A DNA stretch of 64,000 nt, taken from Isochrysis galbana. Its lineage: Eukaryota > Haptophyta > Isochrysidales > Isochrysidaceae. The translations under genes were made by a program, and so were the position numbers. The notes beneath the pieces were generated by a model. The model worked only from the letters and a program-made list of their open reading frames with translations, had not been told where the DNA came from and made no database searches. Below, in pieces: positions 54,142-64,000 of the stretch; position 1 is the first letter of the stretch; each line of letters starts with the position of its first letter. The stretch covers positions 2,897,019-2,961,018 of the forward strand of contig CM030932.1 of the NCBI GenBank assembly GCA_018136815.1, given 5' to 3'.

Positions 54142-56583
54142 ATGGGCGGCGAGGGCCCCTTCGTGCTACTCTCCATCTCTTGGAGCGACAATGAGGGGGG
54201 GCACAGGGGGCGGAAGGGGCGGCCGGTGTCTGAGGCACCGACGATCCGCCGTCTCGCGCTCGACGGCTCCGATGGCTCAGCCGTCGCTGTCTTCTGTGGT
54301 GAGAGCCACTGTGCAGCACTTAGCGCAAACGGCACTCTCTTCACCTGGGGCGATCCGAGCGATGGAAAACTGGGCCGCGCCCCGGTTGAGGCGGGTTTGG
54401 ACGTCGCGTACGAGCCACGTCCTGTCCGCACGTTCGGCGCCACCCTCCACGTACGTGCCGTTGCTTGTGGAGCGCGACATACCCTCTGCCTCACGAGTGC
54501 TGGCGCAGTGTGGGCGTGGGGATGTGGCACCTTCGGCGCGCTTGGCCTCGGACCGGAGACGATTGAGGAGCAACCAAGGCCGCAGCCAATTCCAGAGTTG
54601 CATCGTGATGTTCTCGCCATTGCCTCCGGGGTGTACCACTCTGTCGCTCTTGCACCCATCTCTCTCTGTGAACGGATGCCACATACTTTGATATGTTCGC
54701 AGCATGCAGCGGACCCTTTGGCGGCAGGTGTCGAAGGGAAGCGTGCTGATGACTCTCCAGCTATTTGGACGTGGGGCTGGAGTAGATGCGGCCAGCTTGG
54801 AGACGGCTCCGATGGCGGCCACGTCTTCAGTCCGCGTCCATTACCGCGGCGAGCCGTTCATCCTCTCAGCCCTACAATGCGAGAAAAGGACGGTTCTGCC
54901 TCTCCAAATTTGGAAGGGGCGAGTGGGTGGTCGGGGCCACCGCCTTCTCTCGTCGCCAGCGGCGCGCAGCATTGCCTCGCTGTAGATACCACTGGTTCAC
55001 TTGCTGCATGGGGTGCCAATGAGGCTGGTCAGTTGGGATTAGGGGACATAGCACATAGACGGACACCAACACGAATCAACGCTGCGCAGGGGTTCGGCAC
55101 ATCGCCGATCGTAGCCATATCGTGCGGGCGCAAGCGTAGCATCGCCCAGGATGCGAACGGGGATGTTTTCGCCTGGGGAGCCTTGCTCGAATCACCAGTC
55201 CGCTCAACGAGCGCGCTCACTCTAATACCTGCTCAGCTTCCATCGTTTGAACGTGTGCGTGCCGTGGCCTGTAGCACAAGCTTCATCGTGGCAATCAGTG
55301 AGGCTGGCGAGCTCATCGTGCTGGGCGGCGATGGCAAGACTGCTGATCGTCTCAGCCTGCCAGAAGGCTTTGGGAACTGCTTGTCCGTTGCCTGCGGCAT
55401 GGAGCATATCCTGGCCGTCTCATCACTCGCCGCAACCGGTACGCACCACCTCGATAGCACATTTTTCTTCTCGCTCGGGGGCGAGCCTCACAATGAAGAG
55501 GAGACTTCAAGCCGCGAAGCAGTGCATGTGGCGCCTCCGTCTTCCAGCAGGCCTGTCACAAAATTAGTCGGAGCAGGCATCTCGAGCGACGCCCGTGATG
55601 CCAGTGGCGCAGGAGTGTGCCCAGATCACATCAGCAAACATGAAGACAGCCTTGAGGACCACCCGGCCAGCCATTTGCATGGTGCAAGTAGAGTAACTCA
55701 GGCCGATTCGAATGACAGCCGTTGGGGCTCGCACGAGCATCAAGGTGGCGACGACGGTGAAAGTGTCGCTCGCGGCATCTCATCGAATGTCAACCAGGCG
55801 GAGTGCTTGCGCTCGTTCGGATGTGTGCAGGATGGCCCCTTCATTTGTGCGGCCTCCCCACACTACAGCCCTCCTATGCACAGTACCTTGTGGCATCCAA
55901 GTGTACTCTCAGAAGCATCCAGCGGTGAACTGATCACTGATAGGGGAAAGTGTCGCTCTTCACAAGTGGGCTTGTCGAGCGGAGCCGACGATGCCTGCGA
56001 CGCATCCCTCGAAGCTCTATATGGGTCACGCCATCCATCGCCATCGCCAAGGCTGGCACAAGTTGGCGAGGTGGGAGTGTCGGTGAACGAGCATAGTGCG
56101 TTCAGAATGGCTACACCCGTAATTCTAGGAGTAGATATTGCACCACTGGGCTCTGCGCGACAGCCAGAGGACGGATCGGACAGGGAGATCGCAACTGAGC
56201 GATCTCTAAGCAAACATGGCCTTGGAGAAGTATCAGCTGCTCTCTCCGATCTAGATGAGATCGTTGGCGAGATGGAAGCTCAGAAGGTGACACTCGAGAG
56301 GGCTCGTACCTTCCAGTTGGACGCAGCCCGCGAGTCTTCCCATCGCTGGGCGTCAGAGCTGAGCACGATGCGTTCACAACTGTCAGCGCTACGCGCTCAA
56401 TTGTCGGCAAAGGAGCGCACATTATGGTTGCAGAAAAAGGAGCAGCGAGAGTTGGAGAAAGAACGAGATGCTTTGATGGTAGAAGTGGCAAGCGCGCGCA
56501 ATGATGCCTCCATTGCATGGCGAGCGGCAGCTCGGTCGGAAGACGCAGCGAGAGCAGAGAGTTTATCGTCCGTACGAGGCACT
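54142..56583 (+). CDS. RCC1-repeat protein with coiled coil, 3'-partial
   Basis: From the ATG at 54142 the frame is open to the N gap (814 residues). About six RCC1/propeller repeats occupy residues 30-430: FCGESHCAALSANGTLFTWG, CGARHTLCLTSAGAVWAWG, SGAQHCLAVDTTGSLAAWG and CGRKRSIAQDANGDVFAWG are the clearest. A Ser/His-rich linker follows, then a long coiled coil (about 690-800: MRSQLSALRAQLSAKERTL, KKEQRELEKERDAL). RCC1 propellers serve as exchange factors or scaffolds; which applies here is unknown. The true start may be further upstream or lost, since a retroelement remnant lies just 5'. A short stretch after the second repeat (PISLCERMPHTL) could be an unspliced intron. The 3' end is in the gap. 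Confidence 0.82.
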
Positions 56584-56683
56584 NNNNNNNNNNNNNNNNN
56601 NNNNNNNNNNNNNNNNNNNNNNNNNNNNNNNNNNNNNNNNNNNNNNNNNNNNNNNNNNNNNNNNNNNNNNNNNNNNNNNNNNN
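56584..56683. other. Assembly gap, 100 N
   Basis: Exactly 100 N. The RCC1 gene enters from the left. The sequence to the right is not evidently the same gene. Confidence 0.99.
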
Positions 56684-56961
56684 CTTTGGCCAGCTGCACT
56701 CGCCGCTGCCGGCGGCGGTGGGCGTGCTCGAGGCCTCCGTCCACGGAGTCGTCTACAAGAGCGCGCAGCTCCGCGCCCGGCGGCCACGCGCCACCTCGCT
56801 GCGTGCCGTGGTCGCGACGCGTGAGGTGCACGTCGACCGCCCGGCCGTCCGCGTCCTCGTGCAGTGCCCCACCGAGGCGAGTGCGCGCGGTGGCATCGGG
56901 CTTCGACCTCTGGCTCGCACTGGTGGCTCTCTTCTTCCTGCTGCTCCTGCTGAACCGATGA
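56684..56961 (+). CDS. 3' end of an unidentified, possibly tail-anchored protein
   Basis: Right of the gap one frame reads PAAVGVLEASVHGVVYKSAQ and REVHVDRPAVRVLVQCPTE. About position 56884 the sense passes to another frame with FDLWLALVALFFLLLLLNR and a stop at 56959-56961, a typical C-terminal membrane anchor. The two frames may be joined by a one-base error in GCGCGCGG or a short intron. The family is not recognised. Continuity with the RCC1 gene across the gap is unproven. From 56962 to 57187 only C/G runs are seen. Confidence 0.4.
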
Positions 56962-57187
56962 TGCCGCTGAGATGATGCGCGGCGGCCTCTCCTTCCCCCT
57001 CCCCCCTCCCCCCCCCCCATCCCCTTTCTTTTTCGTCTCCCTCCGCCCGCGCCCAAAAAAAGGGGGAGAGGGGGGGGGGGAGGGGGTGAAAACCCCTGCG
57101 CGCATCGGAGACGCGCACGTGCGCCCAATAGTTTCGTTCCACGTGTGTAGTGGGGGGTGCCCCGGCGAAACTCCTCCCGCGCATCTT

Positions 57188-57890
57188 CGACCGATGCGCG
57201 CCGAGTCGTCACCATCGTGAGGAAGACGAGGGCGAGGAGAGAGCTGGAGGGTGAGCGAGGAGGGAGGAGGGAGGCAGGCAGTAGGAGCCGTCTCTCTCTG
57301 GTAGGTCGATGAGAGGGGGAGGAGGGGACCCGGGGGAGGGGGCCCCGGGGGAGCGGAGAGACCCCAAGACCTCGATTGTTTACGTTAGTGTTTTCGCAAT
57401 ATACGGTAATATTTTCCCCGGTCCCAGGGGTGCCCCCGCGGTTCCCGACCGCCTCTGCGTCCAGAGTCCCCCCGCGGAAAGAGTGAACGCACGGCGTGCA
57501 CCTTCCTGGAAGTTGCTATGCGCACGCACGGCGCCCCGCGGGGGGGGGAGCCGATGTGCATACGCACGGCGTGCACAATGATTGCAAGCAATCACACGTG
57601 CTGCGCAAACGAAACGTCTCGTATATGGCTACTTTACGTTAATGTGGGCCTTAGGGAAAAAAGTTTCTATGCGCACGCACGGCGCCCTCGCGAGGGGGAA
57701 GTCGATGCGCATACGCACGGCGTGCTCAATGATTGCAAGTAATCACATGTGCTGCGTAAACGAAACATCTCGTATACGGCGACTTTATGTTAAAAAAAGT
57801 TTCTATGCACAGCTTTGTTTTGTACCACTATTGTTCATAACTAAAAAGAAAACAGATTGTGGTCCTCTTTTGACGGAACGCGACTTGCGA
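57188..57890 (+). repeat. Repeat family B, copy 2
   Basis: About 97 percent or more the same as 27768-28475, in the same orientation, including the two internal 140-base units. It runs directly into hAT transposase coding sequence at about 57891. Confidence 0.9.
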
Positions 57891-58546
57891 TAGGAGCCAA
57901 TTCAAGCTGGACAATCACATATGCGAATCGCTCGAGCTTGCTCATATCGGACGAGAATGAAACACGGCAGGCTATAGATGTTTGTGCTCTCCCTCAATGG
58001 GGAAAACTCGTTGATAAGGTTTCCAAAGCTTACCAGTATCTTGAAGACCGCCTAACAGATAAATGTGCTACTCCCTACCGTTGCCAAGAACAGCACCGAG
58101 TAACTGGCGTTCTTCGCGCATTCAACCCCTCGTTTGCTTTTGGCAAGGTCGATCACTTGTGGGTGCAGCATATCAGTGAAATACAATGCTTTGGTTCGAT
58201 CCCAAATGTATACGATCGGCTAAGAGCTGAGCTGCCCGATTACCTAACAGCTTGCCGGGGCACACACATCGACCATGCTAGCACTCGTGACTTCACCAAA
58301 GGCGTTCTTTCATGGTGGGCGTCGAATCATACCAAATTCCCGACTTGGGCTATGTGCGCAAGGATTGCTCTCAGCTTGACTCCCAATTCTGCTTCTTGTG
58401 AACGTGTATTCTCTTTGCTTGCGTGCATGTTTCCTTCCGTTCGTGCTTCGTCTTTGTCTGACCAGGTTGAAGCATCCGTGATGTTGCGCTACAATCGCAA
58501 CAAGCGTACGCGTGAGTGTGAGTGTGGAAAAGACATTGATGCATGA
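57891..58546 (+). pseudogene. hAT transposase, C-terminal part
   Basis: About 218 residues ending in the hAT dimerisation region: FTKGVLSWWASNHTKFPTWA, then ALSLTPNSASCERVFSLLAC, then LSDQVEASVMLRYN. The upstream part (SKAYQYLEDRLTDKC) fits the region before the dimerisation domain. The N-terminal BED finger and the catalytic half are missing; in their place is family B DNA. It is a truncated remnant, or an internally deleted element. The stop is at 58544-58546. Confidence 0.85.
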
Positions 58547-58764
58547 TGCACAAACAAGGAGTGTATGGCGTGGAGCCAAGAATACATACACGTGATCGTG
58601 TGATTGTGCAATGACTATGCGCCATTCCGCAGCTCACGCAACATGAAATCTATATTTGACAACGTGATATTCCACGTGATATTTGGGCAGCCGCCGGCAT
58701 ATTTTCCGCATATTTTTGCGAGACATTTGGGCGGCCCAAACGAGACATTTCCGCCAAGCCCTAC

Positions 58765-58875
58765 AAGGGTTGATTGTACGGGCCCACCCCGGGGGGTGTC
58801 CGCGATGGATGGAGAGAGGGGGGAGCGAGGCGCGAGGCCCCCATTGACCCCCACTTGTAAAAGTAGGTTCAGAAA
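58765..58875 (+). repeat. Dispersed repeat family A, right end
   Basis: GTACGGGCCCACCCCGGGGG, then GTGTCCGCGATGGA, CGAGGCCCCCATTGACCCCC and AAAAGTAGGTT, as at the terminal part of the copy in the satellite. From 58876 to 59317 there is no gene. Confidence 0.85.
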
Positions 58876-59317
58876 AAAAGTCCAGTTTATGTTTGTGTGT
58901 GTAAACGTATGACCGTCATTTTTCTAAAAATAAGTCGGCCGGGAACGTGTACCATACGGATATTGTGTAGTGTACATTTACATTATACCGTAGACCGTAG
59001 AGGGGATTTTACTCTAGAGAAGGGGTTATACTGTTAGAGAGAGGGCGCCGCGCCCCCAAACTTGCAGCCCACTTGTAGAGAGGGCCCAAACTTCTGACGA
59101 GCTCGAGCAGCCACCCAAACTTGCAAAAAAGTTTGTAAAAGTATTTACCTGGCCCTAGAGCCCTAGCCTTGAAGCACGTGATGAGCGCGAATAGGCAAGC
59201 CCCACCTTGGCCATACGCACATGTCACAGACGCGCCATCACACACTGCTGACGGTGCTTGCTCGCCGCAAGTTGAGGGCACACAGCACTGCAAGCGTGGC
59301 ACCCAGCCGCCTAACGA

Positions 59318-60754
59318 CTAGAAGCCAAAGGCATCCAAAAAGTCGTCTGCAGTTGCGCTGCCACCCTCGACATCCACTTCCGACGGATCAAATTTGAAGA
59401 CCCCACCCGCTAGCCGTTTTTCCGCAGCAGAGAAGCCAACGAAGTTGATGGCCTCGATCATCGCGCTCGCAGTTGGGAAACCTGATGAGGCTTTCACCTT
59501 GACCGAGTTCCTCGCCGGCTCGGACGACACGGAAATGACGCCCGACAAGGCTCGGAGAGCGCCCTCGACCTTTGCGAAGTCTGCTTCCGTGGCCGTCCCC
59601 GTGACTTCTAGCGCCGTCTCAGCAACTGCTGAATCCTCCTTGGCGGCCACAAGTGCCGGCGCTGGCGCATACGTCGCTAGCTCGTCGGGTGCTTCCACAT
59701 CCTCATCTGAGCAAGAGCTATGGTCCTCCCCAATGAATCCCGTCTCGTGTGCTCTCGCGGCGCGCTCGGCCGCTTCGTCTATCCTCTCTAGCTCCCGCTG
59801 GGTGAAGTGCTTGGCTTCGGCAGCTGGCACGCAGAAGGCACGGACCAGCTGGGTCTCCACCTCCGTCATGGACCCGAGCAACACCATCGAATGTAGGGGT
59901 GGGCCAAAATCGACAGAGAGCAGCTCCACTAGCGTGCCGTGTACACAGAGCTGACTCTCCGTACCCACGCGCGCCACGCCGATGGCTGGCGAAGCATTGC
60001 TGATGGACGTGACTCCCTCCCCGCGAACGCCGGCAATCTCGAGGATCTGCGAGGTGGCCTGCCGCACCGTCATGAATCGCGGTGGCAGGTATACCGGCTT
60101 ACCGCGCGCGAGCGAGGGCAGAGTCGGCTCGCGCGTCTTGATGTCGACGAGTACCAGGGAGTGCAGCCCGAGGGAAAGATTCGCCTCGAGCTTGTCGTAG
60201 AAGGAGGTCGGCCTCCACGTGTCAGTGAAGAAGGGCACCGAAACTGCCTCCCCAAATCGGTAGAGCTGCACGCCACAACAGCCGATTGCATTCATGATCG
60301 AGGCATTGTGCACCACACGCACAGGCACACTCATCCTGAGGAGCAGAGAGGATTCGCAAGGCGTCAGAGTAGGCACCCGACCGGATGGTTCCTCCTCGCG
60401 CACGTCTGCTTGGGGTGGTGATGTCAGATCGCCAACAGAAGGTGCATGCGCTCACGTCTTTGCGCGCGCAAGCACGTCGCAGTGCGTCGTCGCGCCGAAG
60501 GGGTCGCCGACGACGAGCAGTGCGATATCCGTCGTCTTGGCGCGCTCGAGCACCGGCTCAATCCCCGTCTCTACAAAGTCGCGCTCAGCCACCGTCACCT
60601 TCTTGCCGTAGAGAGCCTCGAGCCGCTCAACTGGAACAGTGAGGACTGAGGTGTACGCCTCGAGCAGCACCTCTGAGCAGGAGCGCACAAGCTGCAGGCC
60701 GCGCACGCTGATGTCGTGCTCGTCGTTGAGCCCGAGCCCGATCAGGTACAGCAT
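59318..60754 (-). CDS. DPH5: Diphthine methyl ester synthase with C-terminal extension, two exons
   Basis: Minus-strand exons 60754-60456 and 60335-59318, one 120-base GT-AG intron, 438 residues. DPH5 uses SAM to methylate the modified His of elongation factor 2 in diphthamide synthesis. Hallmarks: MLYLIGLGLNDEHDISV at the N-terminus, CSEVLLEAYTSVLT, LLVVGDPFGATTH, VVHNASIMNAIGCCGVQLYR, FGEAVSVPFFTDTWRPTSFY, ARVGTESQLCVHGTL and GPPLHSMVLLG. Animal and yeast proteins end near 285-300 residues. Here about 140 more follow: an acidic linker, an HMA-like segment (VEGALRALSGVISVSSEPA, NFVGFSA) without the CxxC metal site, and an acidic tail. The gene is head-to-head with the glutaredoxin fusion. 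Confidence 0.95.
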
Positions 60755-60913
60755 CCGCGTCTCTCTTCCTCACTCTCTCTCCTTCTCTCTCTTCTCTCTC
60801 TCCCTCCTTCCCTCCCTCCCTCTCCCTCTCCCTCTCCCTTTCTCTCTCCCCCCGCCCCCCCTTCTCTCACCCCCTCCCCCGCCCGCGCGGGCGTAGCGCT
60901 CGGCAGCCCGCCG
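60755..60913. promoter_or_regulatory. Divergent promoter between DPH5 and glutaredoxin fusion
   Basis: Only 159 bases separate the two start codons. The stretch is dominated by CTCTCC/CCTCC pyrimidine runs on the plus strand. No TATA box is seen. A shared bidirectional promoter is inferred from spacing. Confidence 0.55.
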
Positions 60914-61981
60914 ATGGCTCTGCGGCTCTCGGGGCTGCTCTGTCTCGCCTCGGCCTGCTCGGCTGTGCGGCTTCTGACGAAGGCTAGGCTCGAGCACGTC
61001 TCACCCGCCGACGCCTTCCGCTTTCTCGCCACGCCTGCCCACTGGCCACGCATCGTGCTGAGCTCCTGTGCAGTCGAGGGCGAGGCGCTCGACCAGCCTT
61101 TGCCCCTCGGCCAGACAGTGGACGAGGTGTTTGGGCTGCCACCGCTGCTGCCGTTACGCGTTCGCTGGATCTGCGACCGCTTTCAGCCGCCGAGCGACCA
61201 AGCGGCTGACGGAAGCCTCGTCTTTAGCTCAGCTGAGGGGCTGCAGGGCGTGGCGACTGCCTGCTTCATGCGCTTCGCCTTGAACGGCGACGGCCAGGGC
61301 GGAACAGAGCTTGAGCTGGAAATGGAGTACGAGCCAGTGTCAGCACTCGCCAACATCGCGGCTCCCGTGTTGGTCATCGACAACGCCATCGCGCTCAAAG
61401 TGCTCCTGCCGCGCGAGCTGGCACGGGCGAGGAGGCGCGAGAGGCCCCTTGGCACAATGGACCCAATTGCTGGGCCTCTTGTCGCCGCATCGCGGCGGCT
61501 CGGGCTGTTGCCCAAAGAGGAGGACGGGTGGACCGGTGAGCCGACCGCATGGGCCAAGGCTGACTCTATTCCGCAGAAACTCAGCGAGCTCTCGCAGACG
61601 CGCCTACCCGGCATCAAGCAGTGGGTTGCCGACCTAGCAGCCGGCGATTTTGACCGCGAGGCGGTCGATGTCCGGCTCGACGGCTTGATTGGCTCGTCTG
61701 CCGTGGTGATGTTCTCTTTCACGAACTGTCCGTTTTGCAAGGGTGCCAAGGAGCTCCTCGACGCGAAGGGTGTGGGCTACGCCGTGATCGAGCTCGACCA
61801 GGACAAGGGGGGCGCGGCCCTGCGGTCGCGGTTGGGCGCACGGACAAGCCGGACAAGCGTCCCAAGCGTATGGATCGACGGCGAGTGCATCGGCGGACTC
61901 AATGACGGGCCAGGGCTCGTCCAATTGGACGCGAATGGCAAGCTGGAGCCCAAGCTGCGCGCAGCTGGGGCGCTAGTCTAG
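60914..61981 (+). CDS. START-like (SRPBCC) domain fused to glutaredoxin
   Basis: 355 residues from the ATG at 60914; the open frame extends further upstream but only through pyrimidine-rich DNA. The N-terminus (MALRLSGLLCLASACSAVRL) is a possible signal or transit peptide. Residues about 25-175 look like an SRPBCC/START-like lipid-binding fold (VSPADAFRFLATPAHWPRIV, LELEMEYEPVSALA). After a linker comes a glutaredoxin domain with CPFC at 272-275, the SVPSVWI cis-proline loop and an IGGLND glycine pair. Glutaredoxins reduce disulfides with glutathione; the dithiol CPFC site fits that. The fusion suggests redox chemistry tied to a hydrophobic ligand or membrane, in an organelle or the secretory path, which is inference. 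It is intronless, while its divergent partner has one intron. Confidence 0.85.
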   Translation: MALRLSGLLCLASACSAVRLLTKARLEHVSPADAFRFLATPAHWPRIVLSSCAVEGEALDQPLPLGQTVDEVFGLPPLLPLRVRWICDRFQPPSDQAADGSLVFSSAEGLQGVATACFMRFALNGDGQGGTELELEMEYEPVSALANIAAPVLVIDNAIALKVLLPRELARARRRERPLGTMDPIAGPLVAASRRLGLLPKEEDGWTGEPTAWAKADSIPQKLSELSQTRLPGIKQWVADLAAGDFDREAVDVRLDGLIGSSAVVMFSFTNCPFCKGAKELLDAKGVGYAVIELDQDKGGAALRSRLGARTSRTSVPSVWIDGECIGGLNDGPGLVQLDANGKLEPKLRAAGALV

Positions 61982-62284
61982 GTGCCACGCGTAGTTTGGT
62001 GTCCGGATGGGCCATCGCCTTTGCGCATGAGGCCATGAGGGGAGCTAGGAGCATGGACGGCGTGCGTGGGCCGGGCTCGATTGTGCAGGATGCGAACATG
62101 ACGCAGTGAACAGAAACGCCTAGTGCATGATGATGTATTGGGCAAGTGGGATTCATTCATCATCACGATTCTTGCATGTCAACTGCCTCTAAGCCTCTAA
62201 GCTGGTTGCGGGTATGTCGACGGACGGCGATGTTACTGAGAAACCGTCCGAAGATTCGTGGCTATCGCCTAGTACTGACACGGT
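61982..62284. other. 3' flank of the glutaredoxin fusion
   Basis: No gene recognised. An AATAATAATAAT run at 62287-62305 marks the start of the next repeat. Confidence 0.5.
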
Positions 62285-62665
62285 ACAATAATAATAATAA
62301 TAATAAAACAACTGAGCGTCAGTACCACTACTCCCACTAGCCCGGTACTATCACGACACCCCTTAGTTAGCGCACCTGCCCGTACGCCTTGACGTGTGCT
62401 GTCACTAGACACATACGCATATGCACCCCTACGAATCTAGCGAGGCAAGCGTGGTAGAGGCAGGGGGGGCCAGGGGCTGAGCCCCAGCCTCCACTACCCC
62501 CTGAGCTGCCCTGGTTGGCCTTGGGAGCCGCCCGAAGCCCTCTGTCTGCCTGGCGACCAGGGATGGGGGGGGAGTCAGCTCGAGGGTCGAGGGCAGGCCC
62601 ATGCCGGGCGTGGGAGTGCGAGTCACGGCCCGCGCCCACTAGGGGTCTGGGCCAGAGTGTTGATT
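62285..62665. repeat. Dispersed repeat family A, rearranged copy
   Basis: The left part (62285-62440) has the plus-oriented family start (AACTGAGCGTCAGTACCACT). The right part (62440-62665) is the complement of the core (AGCCCCAGCCTCCACTACCC, CTGCCTGGCGACCAGG). The two halves face each other, so the copy is inverted internally. Confidence 0.75.
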
Positions 62666-62834
62666 GCCCACCAGCAGCGGGTTAACACCACACTGCCGGT
62701 GCTGTGTACTACTGTGCACCCACGCACCCACGCACTCACGCACCCACTGAATGCTACGTGCCGCGCGTGCGCGCGCACGAGGAGCTGCACGGCCAAGTGG
62801 CAAGTGGGGAGAGTTGCTCTTCGGCACGGGCACC

Positions 62835-63170
62835 ATGGCCGACTTGGAGCTTGCGCGCCTGCACTTGCTGCTGCGCGCGCTGCGCTGCTGCCGCTACACG
62901 GGCGGCGCGCCGGCGCGCCCGCGCACGAAGGGACCGTGCTACTCCTTGTGCACGCGTGGGCCGCCTACTGCGTGGGGAGGCAGCGGCGACGGTCGGAGGT
63001 GCGCCGGCGGTGCCCGCCGCCGCCTTCGCGGCCGTGGACCGGCTGCTCGCCGCACTCGCTGCGCGCGACCAACTGGCCGACGCTCATGTTGCGCGCTGCG
63101 CGTCGCCTGCGCGTTTCACTTGCGCGTGTCCCGATAGGCATTTTGTCATTTGACCGCGCATGCCCTCGCG
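62835..63170 (+). CDS. Possible GC-rich gene fragment, uncertain
   Basis: An ATG at 62835 opens MADLELARLHLLLRALRCCR. A second frame from about 62957 reads VGRLLRGEAAATVGGAPAV and AAVDRLLAALAARDQLADAHV, which is protein-like. A frameshift or short intron would be needed to join them. No family is recognised, and composition alone could produce both. From 63171 to 63449 nothing is seen except repeated TGTCAACACTTGT. Confidence 0.25.
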
Positions 63171-63449
63171 CTGCCCGCTAAAGCAAGCAGAATCAGCAAC
63201 CAGCAACCGCAACAGTGACGAGTGGAAGTGCGTAAACACCGTGTCAACACTTGTTGTGCCCTGCGTCAACACTTGTAAGAGGCCAGATGGGTTAACACCT
63301 TGCCCAAGCTACTGTAATGGGCCCTCGAGGGCGTGTGGGCGTGTCAACGTGAACCCATACGCCCTGGTCAAAGTGTCCTTCCCCACCCTTGAACTGGTGA
63401 ATGCTTGCGGATCATCTGGATCTGGCATTGGCCACCACTGAAGAATTTG

Positions 63450-64000
63450 AATTTGTGTAGACTGACCATATTGTCCAGGTCCCACCAGTTGTGGGAACGC
63501 GTGGCGCACTCGGCAGCCACAAATTCGAAGGAAAGATCTTCATCGAATTCGTCGAGTCCATTCGATGTTGTGTTGCACCCTTGAGCGTCGACGCGCGCGC
63601 TGGTGTCATATGGAGATTGCGGTGACGCGGTGACCTCTCGGCGGGGGTACCACGACGTTTGTAATTGTAGTCTTGTAGAGCATCTTGTTGGCTAGCATCC
63701 CTAGCCACATCCACCGGACGAGCCCTGCGCCAACCGCGCACACCCCCATCGCGGGGGAGGGGCTCCGTTGCCGTCGACGGGCTACGGTCCCGCACCACTA
63801 CGGTTATACTAACACAACCATCAAAACTCGGACGATGACACGATGACCGTTAGAACTTATAGCGTCGTATGACATCTTGTTAGCTAGCATTCCTAGCCAC
63901 ATACACCGGACGAGCCATGCGCCAACCGCGCACACCCCCATCGCGGGGTAGGGGCTCCGTTGCCGTCGAAGGGCTACGGTCCCGCAGCACTAAGGTTATA
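63450..64000 (-). repeat. Dispersed repeat family D, copy 2 with tandem part, runs off the window
   Basis: 63450-63835 matches 39150-39525. Its last 130 bases (GGCTAGCATCCCTAGCCACA to CGGTCCCGCACCACTA) are repeated at about 63880-64000 with few changes and continue past the window. The minus strand of the first part has an open frame at 63798-63412 with peptides shared with copy 1 (RDGGVRGW, VARDASQQD, GGTWTIW). Confidence 0.7.

Noticed and set aside
60716-60913. Upstream start of the glutaredoxin fusion at 60716
   Set aside because: It would add Leu/Ser/Pro-only sequence from a CT run and overlap the DPH5 start; 60914 begins a good signal-like peptide.

Overview
This is eukaryotic nuclear DNA, most likely from a GC-rich unicellular alga or other protist. 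The supporting evidence is GT-AG introns of about 100-350 bases inside conserved genes, a Ty3/Gypsy chromovirus, MITEs, hAT remnants, satellite DNA and gene families such as DPH5, NAXD, ABCF2, RCC1 and a CobW/ZNG1 GTPase. The exact lineage cannot be fixed from sequence alone; a haptophyte or similar alga would fit. Two runs of exactly 100 N (4606-4705 and 56584-56683) are scaffold gaps. I see no rRNA, tRNA or CRISPR array.

Layout. Positions 1-4605 and 4706-16197 hold two nearly identical copies of one LTR retrotransposon on either side of a gap. The second copy carries an uninterrupted 2,433-residue polyprotein: a Ser/Pro-rich region, a phage-type cytosine-C5 methyltransferase-like domain, then aspartic protease, reverse transcriptase, RNase H, integrase and a C-terminal chromodomain. 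A 3' LTR follows, then the 5' start of another copy, then an inverted LTR. A diverged second copy of the methyltransferase region lies at 31188-31983. This element is the most interesting object in the window.

Host-type genes, with exons rebuilt by splice sites and reading frame: ABCF2-like ATPase (19699-23388, +, ten exons); F-box/ankyrin gene (26432-27111, -, one frameshift); secretory-type sulfotransferase (29085-30935, +); CobW/ZNG1-like zinc GTPase (32613-35440, -, seven exons); two-pass Cys-rich membrane protein (40316-42588, +, three exons); NAD(P)H-hydrate dehydratase (45229-46221, +); 79-residue coiled-coil gene (47210-47517, -); small single-pass complex-I-like protein (51846-52147, +); RCC1-repeat/coiled-coil gene cut by a gap (54142-56583, +); DPH5 with a C-terminal extension (59318-60754, -), head-to-head with a START-like/glutaredoxin fusion (60914-61981, +).

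Between the genes the DNA is mostly repeats: a dispersed family of about 0.9 kb (family A, at least nine whole or partial copies); family B, which leads into a hAT transposase remnant; a Stowaway-like MITE at 36115-37399 with family C nested inside it; family D at 39150-39525 and at the right end; and two blocks of a five-base satellite (47915-49040 and 49964-51525), probably one array split by a family A insertion. The genes do not form an operon or a shared pathway. The only close arrangement is the 159-base divergent promoter between DPH5 and the glutaredoxin fusion.
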